Part shown: in pieces, positions 7,187 to 13,282 of the stretch
Numbering within the stretch: position 1 is the first letter of the stretch
Layout: each line of letters begins with the position of its first letter
From: JBLNDG01 sp050261415
Lineage (GTDB): Bacteria; Bacillota; Clostridia; Lutisporales; Lutisporaceae
Direction of reading: 5' to 3'
DNA: 44,435 nucleotides
Assembly (NCBI GenBank): GCA_050261415.1
Contig: JBLNDG010000119.1
Span: forward strand, 1-44,435
Made by a program: the position numbers and the translations under genes
Notes under the pieces: generated by a model
What the model was told of the DNA's origin: nothing
Databases searched by the model: none
What the model saw: only the letters and a program-made list of their open reading frames with translations

Positions 7187-7501
7187 TTACCAAAAATTCC
7201 ATTCACGCCGTGTAATCTCGCGATATAAGTCATATAACTTTTCATTCCAGTCTGGGTCCTTGGGGTCCGGTATAAAGTTTTCAGTAGCCTCCTGGTATTT
7301 CTCTGGTTCCATAATGAAGCAGATAATATCATCAGCAGATTTCCCGTCTTTGGATTTCAAATCCTCGCTTCCACCGTGGTCAATGTCCGTATCGCAAAAC
7401 GGCTGCATAAGTGTGTTCAAGACATTTTTGTTCAATAGACCGGCATCGTACAACGAAACAACCTGCTGTTCCATTATTCTATAGCCTTCATTCCAACCCA
7501 T
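7187..7501 (-). CDS. Hypothetical protein, 104 aa
   Basis: I chose ATG 7501 (MGWNEGYRIMEQQVVSLYDA), which has GGGGAGG 8 bases upstream, over a longer frame to 7558 that runs through the leader. The product is acidic with DLYDREIT-like repeats at the C-terminus (NEKLYDLYREITRREWNFW). No motif recognised. It belongs to the early operon. Confidence 0.6.
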   Translation of the reverse strand: MGWNEGYRIMEQQVVSLYDAGLLNKNVLNTLMQPFCDTDIDHGGSEDLKSKDGKSADDIICFIMEPEKYQEATENFIPDPKDPDWNEKLYDLYREITRREWNFW

Positions 7502-7545
7502 TTCTCCAACCTCCCCATTGACACTCCTATAATGGAGTGATAGAA

Positions 7546-7686
7546 TTAAACCAACCAATTGAATTTTCTTGACTGCTGCTTCTTATGTTCGAGCAGCCTT
7601 TTTCTTTGTTCTGCATCCCATATGCCCCGGAGTACCCAACCACAACAGAGGACTATAAACATTGCTGTAAGTATTGGTGTTATCAC
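7546..7686 (-). CDS. Small single-span membrane protein, 46 aa
   Basis: A GTG start (7686) overlaps the TGA of the zinc-ribbon gene upstream, with GGAGG about 10 bases before it. The frame MITPILTAMFIVLCCGWVLR gives one membrane helix, followed by a basic cytoplasmic tail (RKRLLEHKKQQSRK). Function unknown. Confidence 0.6.
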   Translation of the reverse strand: MITPILTAMFIVLCCGWVLRGIWDAEQRKRLLEHKKQQSRKFNWLV

Positions 7687-7859
7687 GCTTTCTTTCCCTC
7701 CTTCTCAATTTTTGCTTTCCAGACTTTCCTTGCTTTCCTGCAATCCGGACAGCGTTTAGGATCATATAAACCTTTTGATTCGTAAAATTTACGCTCACCT
7801 GCTGTAAATGTGAATGGTTGCCCGCAATCGCTACATTGGATGAATGAATCACCAGCCAT
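7683..7859 (-). CDS. Zinc-ribbon protein of the small 'CxDCG...RCPDCR' family, 58 aa
   Basis: Begins MAGDSFIQCSDCGQPFTFTA; the second half holds RCPDCRKARKVWK. This CxxC-(about 25)-CxxC arrangement with FTFTAGE and FYESKG is the widespread small probable zinc-binding domain (PF13451-like). An AAGGAGGT site precedes ATG 7859. It is probably a protein- or nucleic-acid-binding accessory factor; the role is unknown. The region immediately upstream is the hairpin-rich stretch described separately. Confidence 0.8.
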   Translation of the reverse strand: MAGDSFIQCSDCGQPFTFTAGERKFYESKGLYDPKRCPDCRKARKVWKAKIEKEGKKA

Positions 7860-7929
7860 GATATTGACCTCCTTCGTTTATATTCACTCTGCGTCTGCCG
7901 CCGGGGTTGTGACCGGGCTTCCCGCATTA

Positions 7930-8275
7930 CAGGCGGGGGCTATACCCGCCTTAGTCCCTTATTATTTGTACCTGTTGATAAATAGTCGATATATTCGTCA
8001 GCCGGTTTTGTGGTTCCGGCGCATAGGCAAGACTCCTTTCTTCCGTCAAGGCTATGCCTTGAAGATAATGGGTTATCTTTTGTATATCAGCAGCCTACAC
8101 ATCACCCTTACGGTTTCCTTTACCGCACGTCTACGGTTCCACTCTCCGCACCTCGGCTGCTTTATCTTTGGTATGTAGTGGGACGGGCAGGGCTTAGACC
8201 TGCGCCTCAGGTGTGCAACACACCGTGTACTTCCGTGCATACTACCGTCCCATATATGCGGCACTGAGGCCGCCT
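7930..8275 (-). ncRNA. Candidate structured RNA (hairpin-rich, no convincing gene)
   Basis: Bases 7873-8241 have no convincing coding frame but carry at least eight inverted repeats. Read on the minus strand: an 8-bp long-range stem (8179-8186 with 8245-8252) encloses two hairpins (8187-8203 and 8210-8224) as a three-way junction; a 7-bp stem (8089-8095 with 8155-8161); then adjoining hairpins 8063-8078 and 8046-8062, 8001-8020, and 7932-7950. Its first bases overlap the end of the 54-aa gene at 8242-8406. An alternative is one or two small unrecognised genes: a 55-codon basic frame ends near 8076 and another frame without a good start ends near 7956. Confidence 0.45.
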
Positions 8276-8406
8276 AAACTTTTATAAACCTGTTGTCCTT
8301 GGCATATTCTTCGAAATGCTATCAGTAGTATTGTAATTATCCCGATACCTGTTAAGATGTTGGCAAAACTCTCTGATTCTCTGCATTTCTCAGTCAACCA
8401 TTTCAT
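8242..8406 (-). CDS. Small single-span membrane protein, 54 aa
   Basis: ATG 8406 (MKWLTEKCRESESFANILTG) has AAGGAGGGGGAG just upstream. One membrane helix (about 18-31, ILTGIGIITILLIAF) is followed by a basic tail. No family recognised. Its 3' end overlaps the hairpin-rich region. Confidence 0.6.
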   Translation of the reverse strand: MKWLTEKCRESESFANILTGIGIITILLIAFRRICQGQQVYKSLGGLSAAYMGR

Positions 8407-8420
8407 GCTACTCCCCCTCC

Positions 8421-8540
8421 TTACGGCATATCCTCGAAACATTCTTCTGGAGCTTTTTCTTCCCAGGGATACCGGAATATTTTCTCCATCCGTTCCCACA
8501 TACAACATTGGTTGTATTCGTCGTACCAGTCACAGCCCAT
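8421..8540 (-). CDS. Small acidic protein, 39 aa
   Basis: ATG 8540 lies 7 bases after GGAGG and encodes MGCDWYDEYNQCCMWERMEK, with four cysteines and many aromatic and acidic residues. An in-frame ATG at 8546 is too close to the ribosome site. Its stop is 14 bases before the next start. Function unknown. Confidence 0.5.
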   Translation of the reverse strand: MGCDWYDEYNQCCMWERMEKIFRYPWEEKAPEECFEDMP

Positions 8541-8542
8541 AA

Positions 8543-8803
8543 TCATTCCTCCAATCCGTCTGATTCATCAGGGATGATGTATATTTGCCTACCGGCTCTT
8601 TCGTGCTGCTTTATCTCGGCTATCACTATCTTGCACGCTTGACGGCTATTGAATGTGCCGAGCAGTTGTTCTTTTGTACGTCCGTAGAGATTCCAGCCCA
8701 TGAACATAACTTTGAATTTGTGGAATATAAAGTGCGGGCGGTAATGAATGTCTTTCGTAGAGAGGTTATAAGATTCGTCTTGGTCCTGATTTATGATTAT
8801 CAT
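8543..8803 (-). CDS. Hypothetical early protein, 86 aa
   Basis: Starts MIIINQDQDESYNLSTKDIH and contains FMGWNLYGRTKEQLLGTFNS and ACKIVIAEIKQHE. The pattern (a short beta hairpin, then 'LLG-x-(Y/F)' and a helix) recalls a common small early protein of Firmicutes phages of unknown role. It is a typical member of the early operon. Confidence 0.7.
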   Translation of the reverse strand: MIIINQDQDESYNLSTKDIHYRPHFIFHKFKVMFMGWNLYGRTKEQLLGTFNSRQACKIVIAEIKQHERAGRQIYIIPDESDGLEE

Positions 8804-8843
8804 TATAAAAGCTCCTTAAAATCTCATGTAGGGCTTTTGTGCA

Positions 8844-8999
8844 TTATTCCTTTATCCCGGCAATCCATATAAGTATCTTCCTTACATAATCGGCGGTAAA
8901 TCTGCTTTGTATGTCATCTTCAACCAGTACGTCAAATTTGCCGAGTTCCCTTAACAATCGTTCGTTACGTTCTTCTAAGAGTTTTGACCTGTCATCCAT
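8844..8999 (-). CDS. Small coiled-coil protein, 51 aa
   Basis: The frame MDDRSKLLEERNERLLRELG starts at ATG 8999 behind GGAAGGAGGT. The first half is a charged coiled coil, and the end (VRKILIWIAGIKE) is amphipathic. No family recognised. Confidence 0.6.
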   Translation of the reverse strand: MDDRSKLLEERNERLLRELGKFDVLVEDDIQSRFTADYVRKILIWIAGIKE

Positions 9000-9150
9000 T
9001 GCTTGACCTCCTTCCTTGTCAGATTTTACCTCCGGTGATAGAATAATGTTGTCCAGACTATAGTGGCTAAACTTGTTATGTGGGGTTCAATTTGTAGAAA
9101 ACAATATCAACAGGTAAAAGTTATCTCTCTATTGCTCTTTGTTCTTTTTG

Positions 9151-9180
9151 TGGGTCAAATTTATCTGACCCATTTATTTT
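9151..9180. other. Inverted repeat, possible terminator
   Basis: A perfect 7-bp stem (TGGGTCA / TGACCCA) with an 8-base loop is followed on the plus strand by TTTATTTT. It could terminate plus-strand transcripts, but no plus-strand gene ends here. The surrounding bases 9000-9182 contain no gene that I can support. Confidence 0.35.
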
Positions 9181-9182
9181 GT

Positions 9183-9275
9183 CTATCTTTTGTTGAGAGT
9201 AAATATATTGTAGTTAATGATAATCGTATCAATGGTGATAAGTACAATTATTAATATAGTGTTTATTGTATCCAT
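9183..9275 (-). CDS. Tiny membrane peptide, 30 aa
   Basis: The frame MDTINTILIIVLITIDTIII is almost entirely one membrane helix. A strong AAAGGAGG site precedes ATG 9275. Upstream sits a leader containing GTACCTTGACAACTAAAT, nearly repeated before another tiny membrane frame at 9863. This suggests the two are a related pair of membrane microproteins. Confidence 0.5.
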   Translation of the reverse strand: MDTINTILIIVLITIDTIIINYNIFTLNKR

Positions 9276-9410
9276 TCTTTTCGCCTCCTTTCCTGTAGAT
9301 TCCCGCAGTCCGTAAGTTCTGTTTCTTACGTACTCGCTATTTAGTTGTCAAGGTACATTTACCTTCTTGCCGTATTATGGTAGAATATTGTCGATGTGAG
9401 GTGATTATTT

Positions 9411-9851
9411 TTGAGGAAAGTAATAGCTGGTGTAGCTGGATGCCTTGGTGTTATTTCCTCGATATTGGCTATAATAGATGCGCTTCCACAATACAATGAT
9501 GTACTTTTGGCATTGATAGGAGTCACTGTAGGATATACGCTAGGGGTTTTTACGCCAGACAATGAAACCAAAGGAAAAATGAACGAACATTCTAAAGGCG
9601 TTTTATTGGTAATTATCATGTTCATAGTTCCACCCTTCATAATTCTTTTTGGTATCGTTGTAATCTGGTTAATAGGATTCATGACCGAGTTACTGCTTCA
9701 ATACATTTTGGGATGGAGCATTGCCATATTGGCTTTATCGTACATCGTCGCGGGTGTGGTCTCATCTTCCTGGGCAGAAAAACTATCTATTAACAATGAA
9801 GTACACAATAAAAAGCCACATAATGAGCAATCCGATAACCATTCCGGTTAA
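9411..9851 (+). CDS. Integral membrane protein, four predicted helices (accessory gene)
   Basis: A 146-residue plus-strand protein that begins with TTG (MRKVIAGVAGCLGVISSILA) behind GAGGTGA. Hydrophobic segments fall at about 4-22, 28-44, 64-90 and 95-117, with a polar C-terminal tail. It faces against the early operon and is preceded by a plausible promoter (TTACCT, 16 bases, TAGAAT). An isolated, oppositely transcribed membrane gene near the immunity region suggests lysogen expression, for example superinfection exclusion; this is inference. No family recognised. Confidence 0.65.
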   Translation: MRKVIAGVAGCLGVISSILAIIDALPQYNDVLLALIGVTVGYTLGVFTPDNETKGKMNEHSKGVLLVIIMFIVPPFIILFGIVVIWLIGFMTELLLQYILGWSIAILALSYIVAGVVSSSWAEKLSINNEVHNKKPHNEQSDNHSG

Positions 9852-9863
9852 GTACTCTTTCAA
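9783..9863 (-). CDS. Possible tiny membrane peptide, 26 aa
   Basis: A TTG start (9863) lies 8 bases after GAGGTGA and encodes MKEYLTGMVIGLLIMWLFIV, a single membrane helix. It is antisense to the end of the plus-strand membrane gene. A leader similar to that before the 9183-9275 gene (GTACCTTGAAAACTGAAA) is the main support. Confidence 0.4.
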   Translation of the reverse strand: MKEYLTGMVIGLLIMWLFIVYFIVNR

Positions 9864-9913
9864 CTCATATTTCACCTCATTTCAGTTTTCAAGGTACCAT
9901 TTTCTATGCCGAT

Positions 9914-10627
9914 TTAAGCTACAAATTTGATGTAATATTCTTTGATTATCTGGCTGTATATCTCCCTGAGCTTCGGGTCTTGCTCAATTACATCCATTCT
10001 GTTAGCCTTCTCTATTGCCGTCTTTGTAAACCCCTGATCCAGCATCCTTGTACGCAGATTCATAAGCCGCCTTTGTAAATCAACATGTGCCCTGGATTCT
10101 AACAACTTATAACTTTCGTTCCGGATTTCCTGAAACTTTTGGCCGCCAATCCTGTCAACAATTTTGTTGAACATATGGTTTATGTCCTCTCGCCAGTTGT
10201 CCGGCTCCTGAATGATGGTTTCCTTTATGGCCTGTGTAGTACCTTCAAGCTGCTTTATCCTTTGTTCTTGCTCTTGAAGTACTTGTACGGTTTGGGAAAG
10301 TGCATCCAGTACGGTAACCGGCTTTGACATTGCTTTCAGTCTTTCTTCTACTGCTATAAAATAATTTCTTGCCTGTTCCCCTCTCTGGCTTTTGGAAACC
10401 ATACAAAGTTTTTTGGCGAATGCAGTAGTAAGCAAATAATCTTTGGTTTGGTTACCCTCGACAACAATGTCGAACCCTATATAATCTTCATTTTCTACCG
10501 CGAATTCGTTTTCGATTATGTTAGTCTTGGCCCATCTGGAAAATTGTCCTTCCGCTAGTTCCAGAAAATTATATAGTTCTCTTGCCGATACCCTGTTGTC
10601 ATTTGTTAATGGGATTAGGTTTGACAT
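9914..10627 (-). CDS. Antirepressor: AntA domain plus ORF6C domain
   Basis: A 237-residue protein. The N-terminal half matches AntA/AntB-type antirepressors: VSARELYNFLELAEGQFSRW (about 13-32), YLLTTAFAKKLCMVSKSQRG (about 64-83). After a coiled-coil hinge (QVLQEQEQRIKQLEG), the C-terminal half matches ORF6C (INHMFNKIVDRIGGQKFQEI ... LQRRLMNLRTRM). Such proteins bind or bypass the repressor and promote lytic growth. It is the third gene of the leftward early transcript, directly after the Cro-like and 31-aa genes. Confidence 0.9.
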   Translation of the reverse strand: MSNLIPLTNDNRVSARELYNFLELAEGQFSRWAKTNIIENEFAVENEDYIGFDIVVEGNQTKDYLLTTAFAKKLCMVSKSQRGEQARNYFIAVEERLKAMSKPVTVLDALSQTVQVLQEQEQRIKQLEGTTQAIKETIIQEPDNWREDINHMFNKIVDRIGGQKFQEIRNESYKLLESRAHVDLQRRLMNLRTRMLDQGFTKTAIEKANRMDVIEQDPKLREIYSQIIKEYYIKFVA

Positions 10628-10722
10628 TAGCGCTTCCTCCTATTGTTCAAATGTTCTATAACTTCCTTTTCAGTTACAACTTTACCGTCAATAATGAAAA
10701 TAACTTTTTTAGGGAATTTCAT
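10627..10722 (-). CDS. Small basic protein, 31 aa
   Basis: The frame MKFPKKVIFIIDGKVVTEKE sits behind CGGAGGTAACGG and ends overlapping the antirepressor start by one base. It resembles the short, DNA-binding-like leader proteins (beta hairpin followed by a basic helix) often found after cro in Firmicutes phages. No function assigned. Confidence 0.6.
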   Translation of the reverse strand: MKFPKKVIFIIDGKVVTEKEVIEHLNNRRKR

Positions 10723-10736
10723 ATCCGTTACCTCCG

Positions 10737-10958
10737 TTAAACAGCATTTGACTCGTATTCGTCTACTATGAGACTGCGCCAATCCTTCATATTTAGTTTT
10801 TTAGCGAATTCCTGAAACTTCTTAATACTTGGCTGGTGTACGTTATTTTCTATCTCGCTAAGGTACGCTTGAGATATTCCTAAAAGATGGGCAAATTCGG
10901 TTTGATTCATATGTTTATATTTTCTTTTGTGTATCTCTTTAATCCTATTCCTGATCAT
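10737..10958 (-). CDS. Cro-like helix-turn-helix regulator
   Basis: ATG 10958 is preferred because AAGGGGTG lies just upstream; the GTG at 10967 would overlap it. The 73-residue protein is a single HTH_3 domain (QTEFAHLLGISQAYLSEIEN, about 18-37). It is the first gene of the leftward early transcript and divergent from the repressor, the standard position for a Cro-type regulator that acts on the shared operators. Confidence 0.85.
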   Translation of the reverse strand: MIRNRIKEIHKRKYKHMNQTEFAHLLGISQAYLSEIENNVHQPSIKKFQEFAKKLNMKDWRSLIVDEYESNAV

Positions 10959-10978
10959 TAGCGTCACCCCTTGATGAT

Positions 10979-11007
10979 AGTATATCGAAACTTTCTATAT
11001 TTTTCAA
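10979..11007 (-). promoter_or_regulatory. Leftward early promoter (PL-like)
   Basis: On the minus strand TTGAAA (11002-11007) and TATACT (10979-10984) are separated by 17 bases. The first operator (10982-11000) covers the -10 and spacer, so bound repressor would block it. It should drive the Cro-like gene, the antirepressor and the rest of the early genes. Confidence 0.75.
10982..11000. promoter_or_regulatory. Operator O1
   Basis: ATATCGAAACTTTCTATAT: two 7-bp half sites (consensus ATAT(C/A)GA) around a 5-bp spacer, with one mismatch between halves. It overlaps the leftward promoter. Confidence 0.7.
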
Positions 11008-11014
11008 TTATATA

Positions 11015-11033
11015 ATATAGATATTTTCGATAT
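11015..11033. promoter_or_regulatory. Operator O2
   Basis: ATATAGATATTTTCGATAT has the same 7-5-7 layout as O1. It lies just upstream of the leftward -35, 33 bp (about three helical turns) from O1. Confidence 0.65.
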
Positions 11034-11078
11034 TTGCCTCGATTTATTACACATACAATAGCTTTTTCGTTAATTTAC

Positions 11079-11107
11079 TTGACATATCTATGATTATTGA
11101 ATATAAT
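11079..11107 (+). promoter_or_regulatory. Rightward repressor promoter
   Basis: TTGACA (11079-11084), 17 bases, TATAAT (11102-11107): perfect consensus boxes. It drives the repressor gene at 11161. Operator O3 begins at the next base, so the repressor probably limits its own synthesis. Confidence 0.8.
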
Positions 11108-11126
11108 TTATCGAAAACGTCGATAA
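11108..11126. promoter_or_regulatory. Operator O3
   Basis: TTATCGAAAACGTCGATAA is a perfect 7-5-7 inverted repeat of the same family as O1 and O2, placed at the transcription start of the repressor promoter. Confidence 0.7.
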
Positions 11127-11160
11127 TATAAGTAGAGATGTTTTTAAGGAGTGTTAATTT

Positions 11161-11481
11161 ATGGAAATTGGTAAGAAGTTAAAACAAATCAGGGAAATGG
11201 CTAACTTAAGTCAAAAAGAAGTAGCAGAAAAGGCCGGAATAAGCCAAGCGTATTATTCTGAAATTGAGAATGGTAAAGAGAAAATAAGATGCCCGATTGA
11301 TACTTTAAGTTCAATTTGTTCAGCTTTAGGTATTTCATTATCTGAATTTTTCAAAGATGATAAAGAATTGCTTAAAAGTTATCTCCCACCTGAATATGTT
11401 GATGTTGTAAAATATGCGCGGGAAAGGGAAGTTAGTCCTGAACAATTAAAAAGCGTGATTGATTTAATACGAAAAGCGTGA
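11161..11481 (+). CDS. CI-like lysogeny repressor, HTH_3 domain
   Basis: A 106-residue repressor. The HTH_3 domain spans about 5-60 (LSQKEVAEKAGISQAYYSEI; LSSICSALGISLSEFF) and is followed by a short helical tail that probably dimerises. It has no S24 self-cleavage domain and no ImmA-type peptidase beside it, so RecA-driven autocleavage is not expected. Derepression would need another factor, such as the AntA protein or the SOS-box gene facing it. AAGGAG precedes the ATG. Its end lies in a 23-bp tandem duplication. Confidence 0.88.
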   Translation: MEIGKKLKQIREMANLSQKEVAEKAGISQAYYSEIENGKEKIRCPIDTLSSICSALGISLSEFFKDDKELLKSYLPPEYVDVVKYAREREVSPEQLKSVIDLIRKA

Positions 11482-11494
11482 TTGATTTAATACG
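11449..11494. repeat. Perfect 23-bp tandem duplication at the repressor 3' end
   Basis: Bases 11449-11471 are repeated exactly at 11472-11494. The second copy shifts frame and supplies the stop of the repressor. It also forms the end of the convergent SOS-box gene. Confidence 0.85.
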
Positions 11495-11628
11495 TCGGAA
11501 ATAGGAACACAAATTACGCTGTTCTCTGGATAAGTGTAACAATCGTTAATGTATTCAATGCCATCAAGAATAACTGATTTGATATTATTGTGTTCGGGCG
11601 GCAGATTTATATGTATTACTTCTGACAT
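11464..11628 (-). CDS. SOS-box-controlled small protein facing the repressor, 54 aa (possible antirepressor)
   Basis: ATG 11628 follows a strong GGAGGG site. The product starts MSEVIHINLPPEHNNIKSVI, has two cysteines and a mixed beta/alpha look, and matches no family I know. It converges on the repressor gene and overlaps its last 18 bases. A consensus promoter and a LexA-type box lie immediately upstream. Because the repressor lacks a cleavage domain, a DNA-damage-induced small protein here could be its antagonist, as Tum is in coliphage 186. Transcription would also run antisense through the repressor. The function is inference. Confidence 0.7.
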   Translation of the reverse strand: MSEVIHINLPPEHNNIKSVILDGIEYINDCYTYPENSVICVPISDVLNQSRFSY

Positions 11629-11646
11629 TAGTATCCCTCCAATAAT

Positions 11647-11660
11647 CGAACAAATGTTTG
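11647..11660. promoter_or_regulatory. LexA/DinR-type SOS box
   Basis: CGAACAAATGTTTG fits the Gram-positive SOS box (CGAAC, 4 bases, GTTYN). It lies about 10 bases downstream of the -10 box of the leftward promoter, at the expected transcription start, where bound LexA would block initiation. Confidence 0.7.
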
Positions 11661-11669
11661 GTATTGAAT

Positions 11670-11697
11670 ATTATATCACAAACAAGTACGGTGTCAA
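11670..11697 (-). promoter_or_regulatory. Promoter of the SOS-box gene
   Basis: On the minus strand TTGACA (11692-11697), a 16-base spacer and TATAAT (11670-11675). The next gene downstream is the 54-aa frame at 11464-11628. Confidence 0.75.
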
Positions 11698-11719
11698 GTT
11701 TTATTATACCATAATTAGA

Positions 11720-11758
11720 CAATGATAAAATAGGTATAGTTCACTATTTTAAGCATTG
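11720..11758. other. Candidate attP: imperfect inverted repeat upstream of the integrase
   Basis: CAATG-A-TAAAATAG and CTATTTTA-AG-CATTG form a 13-bp interrupted inverted repeat around a 10-base centre (GTATAGTTCA), 33 bp before the integrase start. Serine integrases usually have attP as an imperfect inverted repeat next to their own gene, and this genome is in the unintegrated circular form. A transcriptional operator or terminator is an alternative. Confidence 0.45.
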
Positions 11759-11791
11759 TAACAATTTTGTAAAAAAATCGGGGGGGGTTGT

Positions 11792-13147
11792 ATGAAAGCG
11801 GCATTGTATGTCCGTGTAAGTACTGACGAACAGGCCAGAGAAGGATTTTCTATACCAGCACAGAAAAAGGCACTTGAAGAATATTGCTACAAAAACAGTA
11901 TAGGTATTTATAAAATATATACCGATGAAGGCATATCCGGCGCAAAAGAAAACCGACCAGCGTTTCAGGATATGTTAAAGGATGCTGTATCAGGTAAATT
12001 TCAGCTTATACTTGTGCATAAATTTGACCGTTTTGCCCGTAAAGTAGAACTATCTCAAAGGATTAAAAACCAACTCAAAAAGGCCAATATAAATGTTATA
12101 AGCATAACTGAGCCTATATCTGATAGCCCTGTTGGATTCCTTCAGGAAGGTATTATGGAATTATTTGCAGAATACTATATAAAGAATCTATCGGCAGAAG
12201 TTAAAAAAGGCCAGCGCGAAAAGATATCCCAAGGGCAAGCATGTAACATGTTGGCCCTTGGGTATAAGAACATAAACGGCAAAGCCGTAATAGTTCCAGA
12301 TCAAGCAGAAGTAGTAAAAAAAATATTTCATATGTATTCAGAAGGATACGGCACGCAGCAGATCGCCGAAGAATTAAATTCAATAGGCATACCAACTTAT
12401 AAAAACGGCAAATGGAATACATCACAGATAAATTATATCCTTAAAAATGTAACTTACATAGGTGTGCTAAAATGGGCAGGACAGTATCATTTAGGTATAG
12501 TACCGCCCATTATAGACAAAAATCTTTTCGATACTGTACAGACTATTCTAAGAAGCCGTAACCCATATAAAACTAAACGGAAAGTTTATTATGATAAATT
12601 TATATTTCTTGGCTTGTTGCACTGCGGATATTGCGGAGCTCCGATGAGAATATCAAAAGCGTATTCTAACGGCGGCAAAGGAAAACAAACATATTATTAT
12701 TATGCTTGCTCTACTCATAGATATAATAGTAAGGCTTGCAATTTTTCATCAATGTTTAAATATCAGGATGTTGATAAAAGTATTTTGGAAAACATCCATA
12801 ACATATTGACCAATGCCAATACTGAAATCGATATCTATAATGAGGACGCAATCATATATAATCGCCGACAGCAGATACAAAACGAGCTTGAACGCGCTAA
12901 AAAAGCATATTTAGCGGAAGTGTTTACCTTGGAAGAATATAGCAAAGAAAAGGTACGGTTAGAAAATGAATTATCGCTACTCGAAACGAAAAATACAAGT
13001 TCTGATATAGTCCGCAAAAAAATCAAAAACATGTTAGATGAATATAGAGAGTGTAAAACTATACAAGAAAAAAAGGCTAAATTACAGAGCGTAATTAAAG
13101 AAATAAAAGTCTTTAAAGACTATCATTCTATTGAGTTTCACGCATAG
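11792..13147 (+). CDS. int: Large serine recombinase (integrase)
   Basis: A 451-residue recombinase. The resolvase domain has the nucleophile in LYVRVSTDEQ (Ser10), then QLILVHKFDRFAR (about 71-83). The recombinase domain follows (LGYKNINGKAVIVPDQAEVV; YGTQQIAEELNSIGIPT; SQINYILKNVTYIGVLKW), then a zinc ribbon (LLHCGYCGAPM ... ACSTHR ... ACNF) and a C-terminal coiled coil (RRQQIQNELERAKKAY), giving the full domain order. It should integrate and, with a directionality factor that I cannot identify, excise the phage. A poly-G ribosome site precedes the ATG. Transcription ends at a hairpin at 13161-13185. Confidence 0.95.
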   Translation: MKAALYVRVSTDEQAREGFSIPAQKKALEEYCYKNSIGIYKIYTDEGISGAKENRPAFQDMLKDAVSGKFQLILVHKFDRFARKVELSQRIKNQLKKANINVISITEPISDSPVGFLQEGIMELFAEYYIKNLSAEVKKGQREKISQGQACNMLALGYKNINGKAVIVPDQAEVVKKIFHMYSEGYGTQQIAEELNSIGIPTYKNGKWNTSQINYILKNVTYIGVLKWAGQYHLGIVPPIIDKNLFDTVQTILRSRNPYKTKRKVYYDKFIFLGLLHCGYCGAPMRISKAYSNGGKGKQTYYYYACSTHRYNSKACNFSSMFKYQDVDKSILENIHNILTNANTEIDIYNEDAIIYNRRQQIQNELERAKKAYLAEVFTLEEYSKEKVRLENELSLLETKNTSSDIVRKKIKNMLDEYRECKTIQEKKAKLQSVIKEIKVFKDYHSIEFHA

Positions 13148-13160
13148 CATTCCTCATGTA

Positions 13161-13185
13161 AAAACAGCTCCACCTGTTTGTTTTT
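13161..13185 (+). terminator. Terminator after the integrase
   Basis: An AAACAG / CTGTTT stem with a 6-base loop is followed by GTTTTT. It lies 14 bases after the integrase stop. The stem is AT-rich, so termination may be partial. Confidence 0.5.
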
Positions 13186-13258
13186 AAGGCATACTTGCAT
13201 AATATAAAATGAGACACAATACCTATAAGGATAGTAATAGAGGTGTAGGGATGAGGGG

Positions 13259-13282
13259 AAAAAGAAAAAAGCCTTTCGGCTT
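13259..13282 (-). terminator. Terminator after the PIN toxin gene
   Basis: On the minus strand AAGCC-GAAA-GGCTT is followed by TTTTCTTTTT, starting at the toxin stop codon. A clear Rho-independent terminator. Confidence 0.8.

Noticed and set aside
7583..7927. 114-codon minus-strand frame, basic
   Set aside because: It is a shadow of the zinc-ribbon gene (7683-7859) and the hairpin-rich region; the 58-aa frame has the real start signal and a known motif.
7930..8275. Group I or group II intron
   Set aside because: I could not find the conserved core pairings or a domain V-like hairpin, and no split gene flanks it.
9151..9180. Terminator ending a plus-strand gene
   Set aside because: The hairpin and T-run are fair, but no plus-strand gene ends there, so it is listed only as an inverted repeat.
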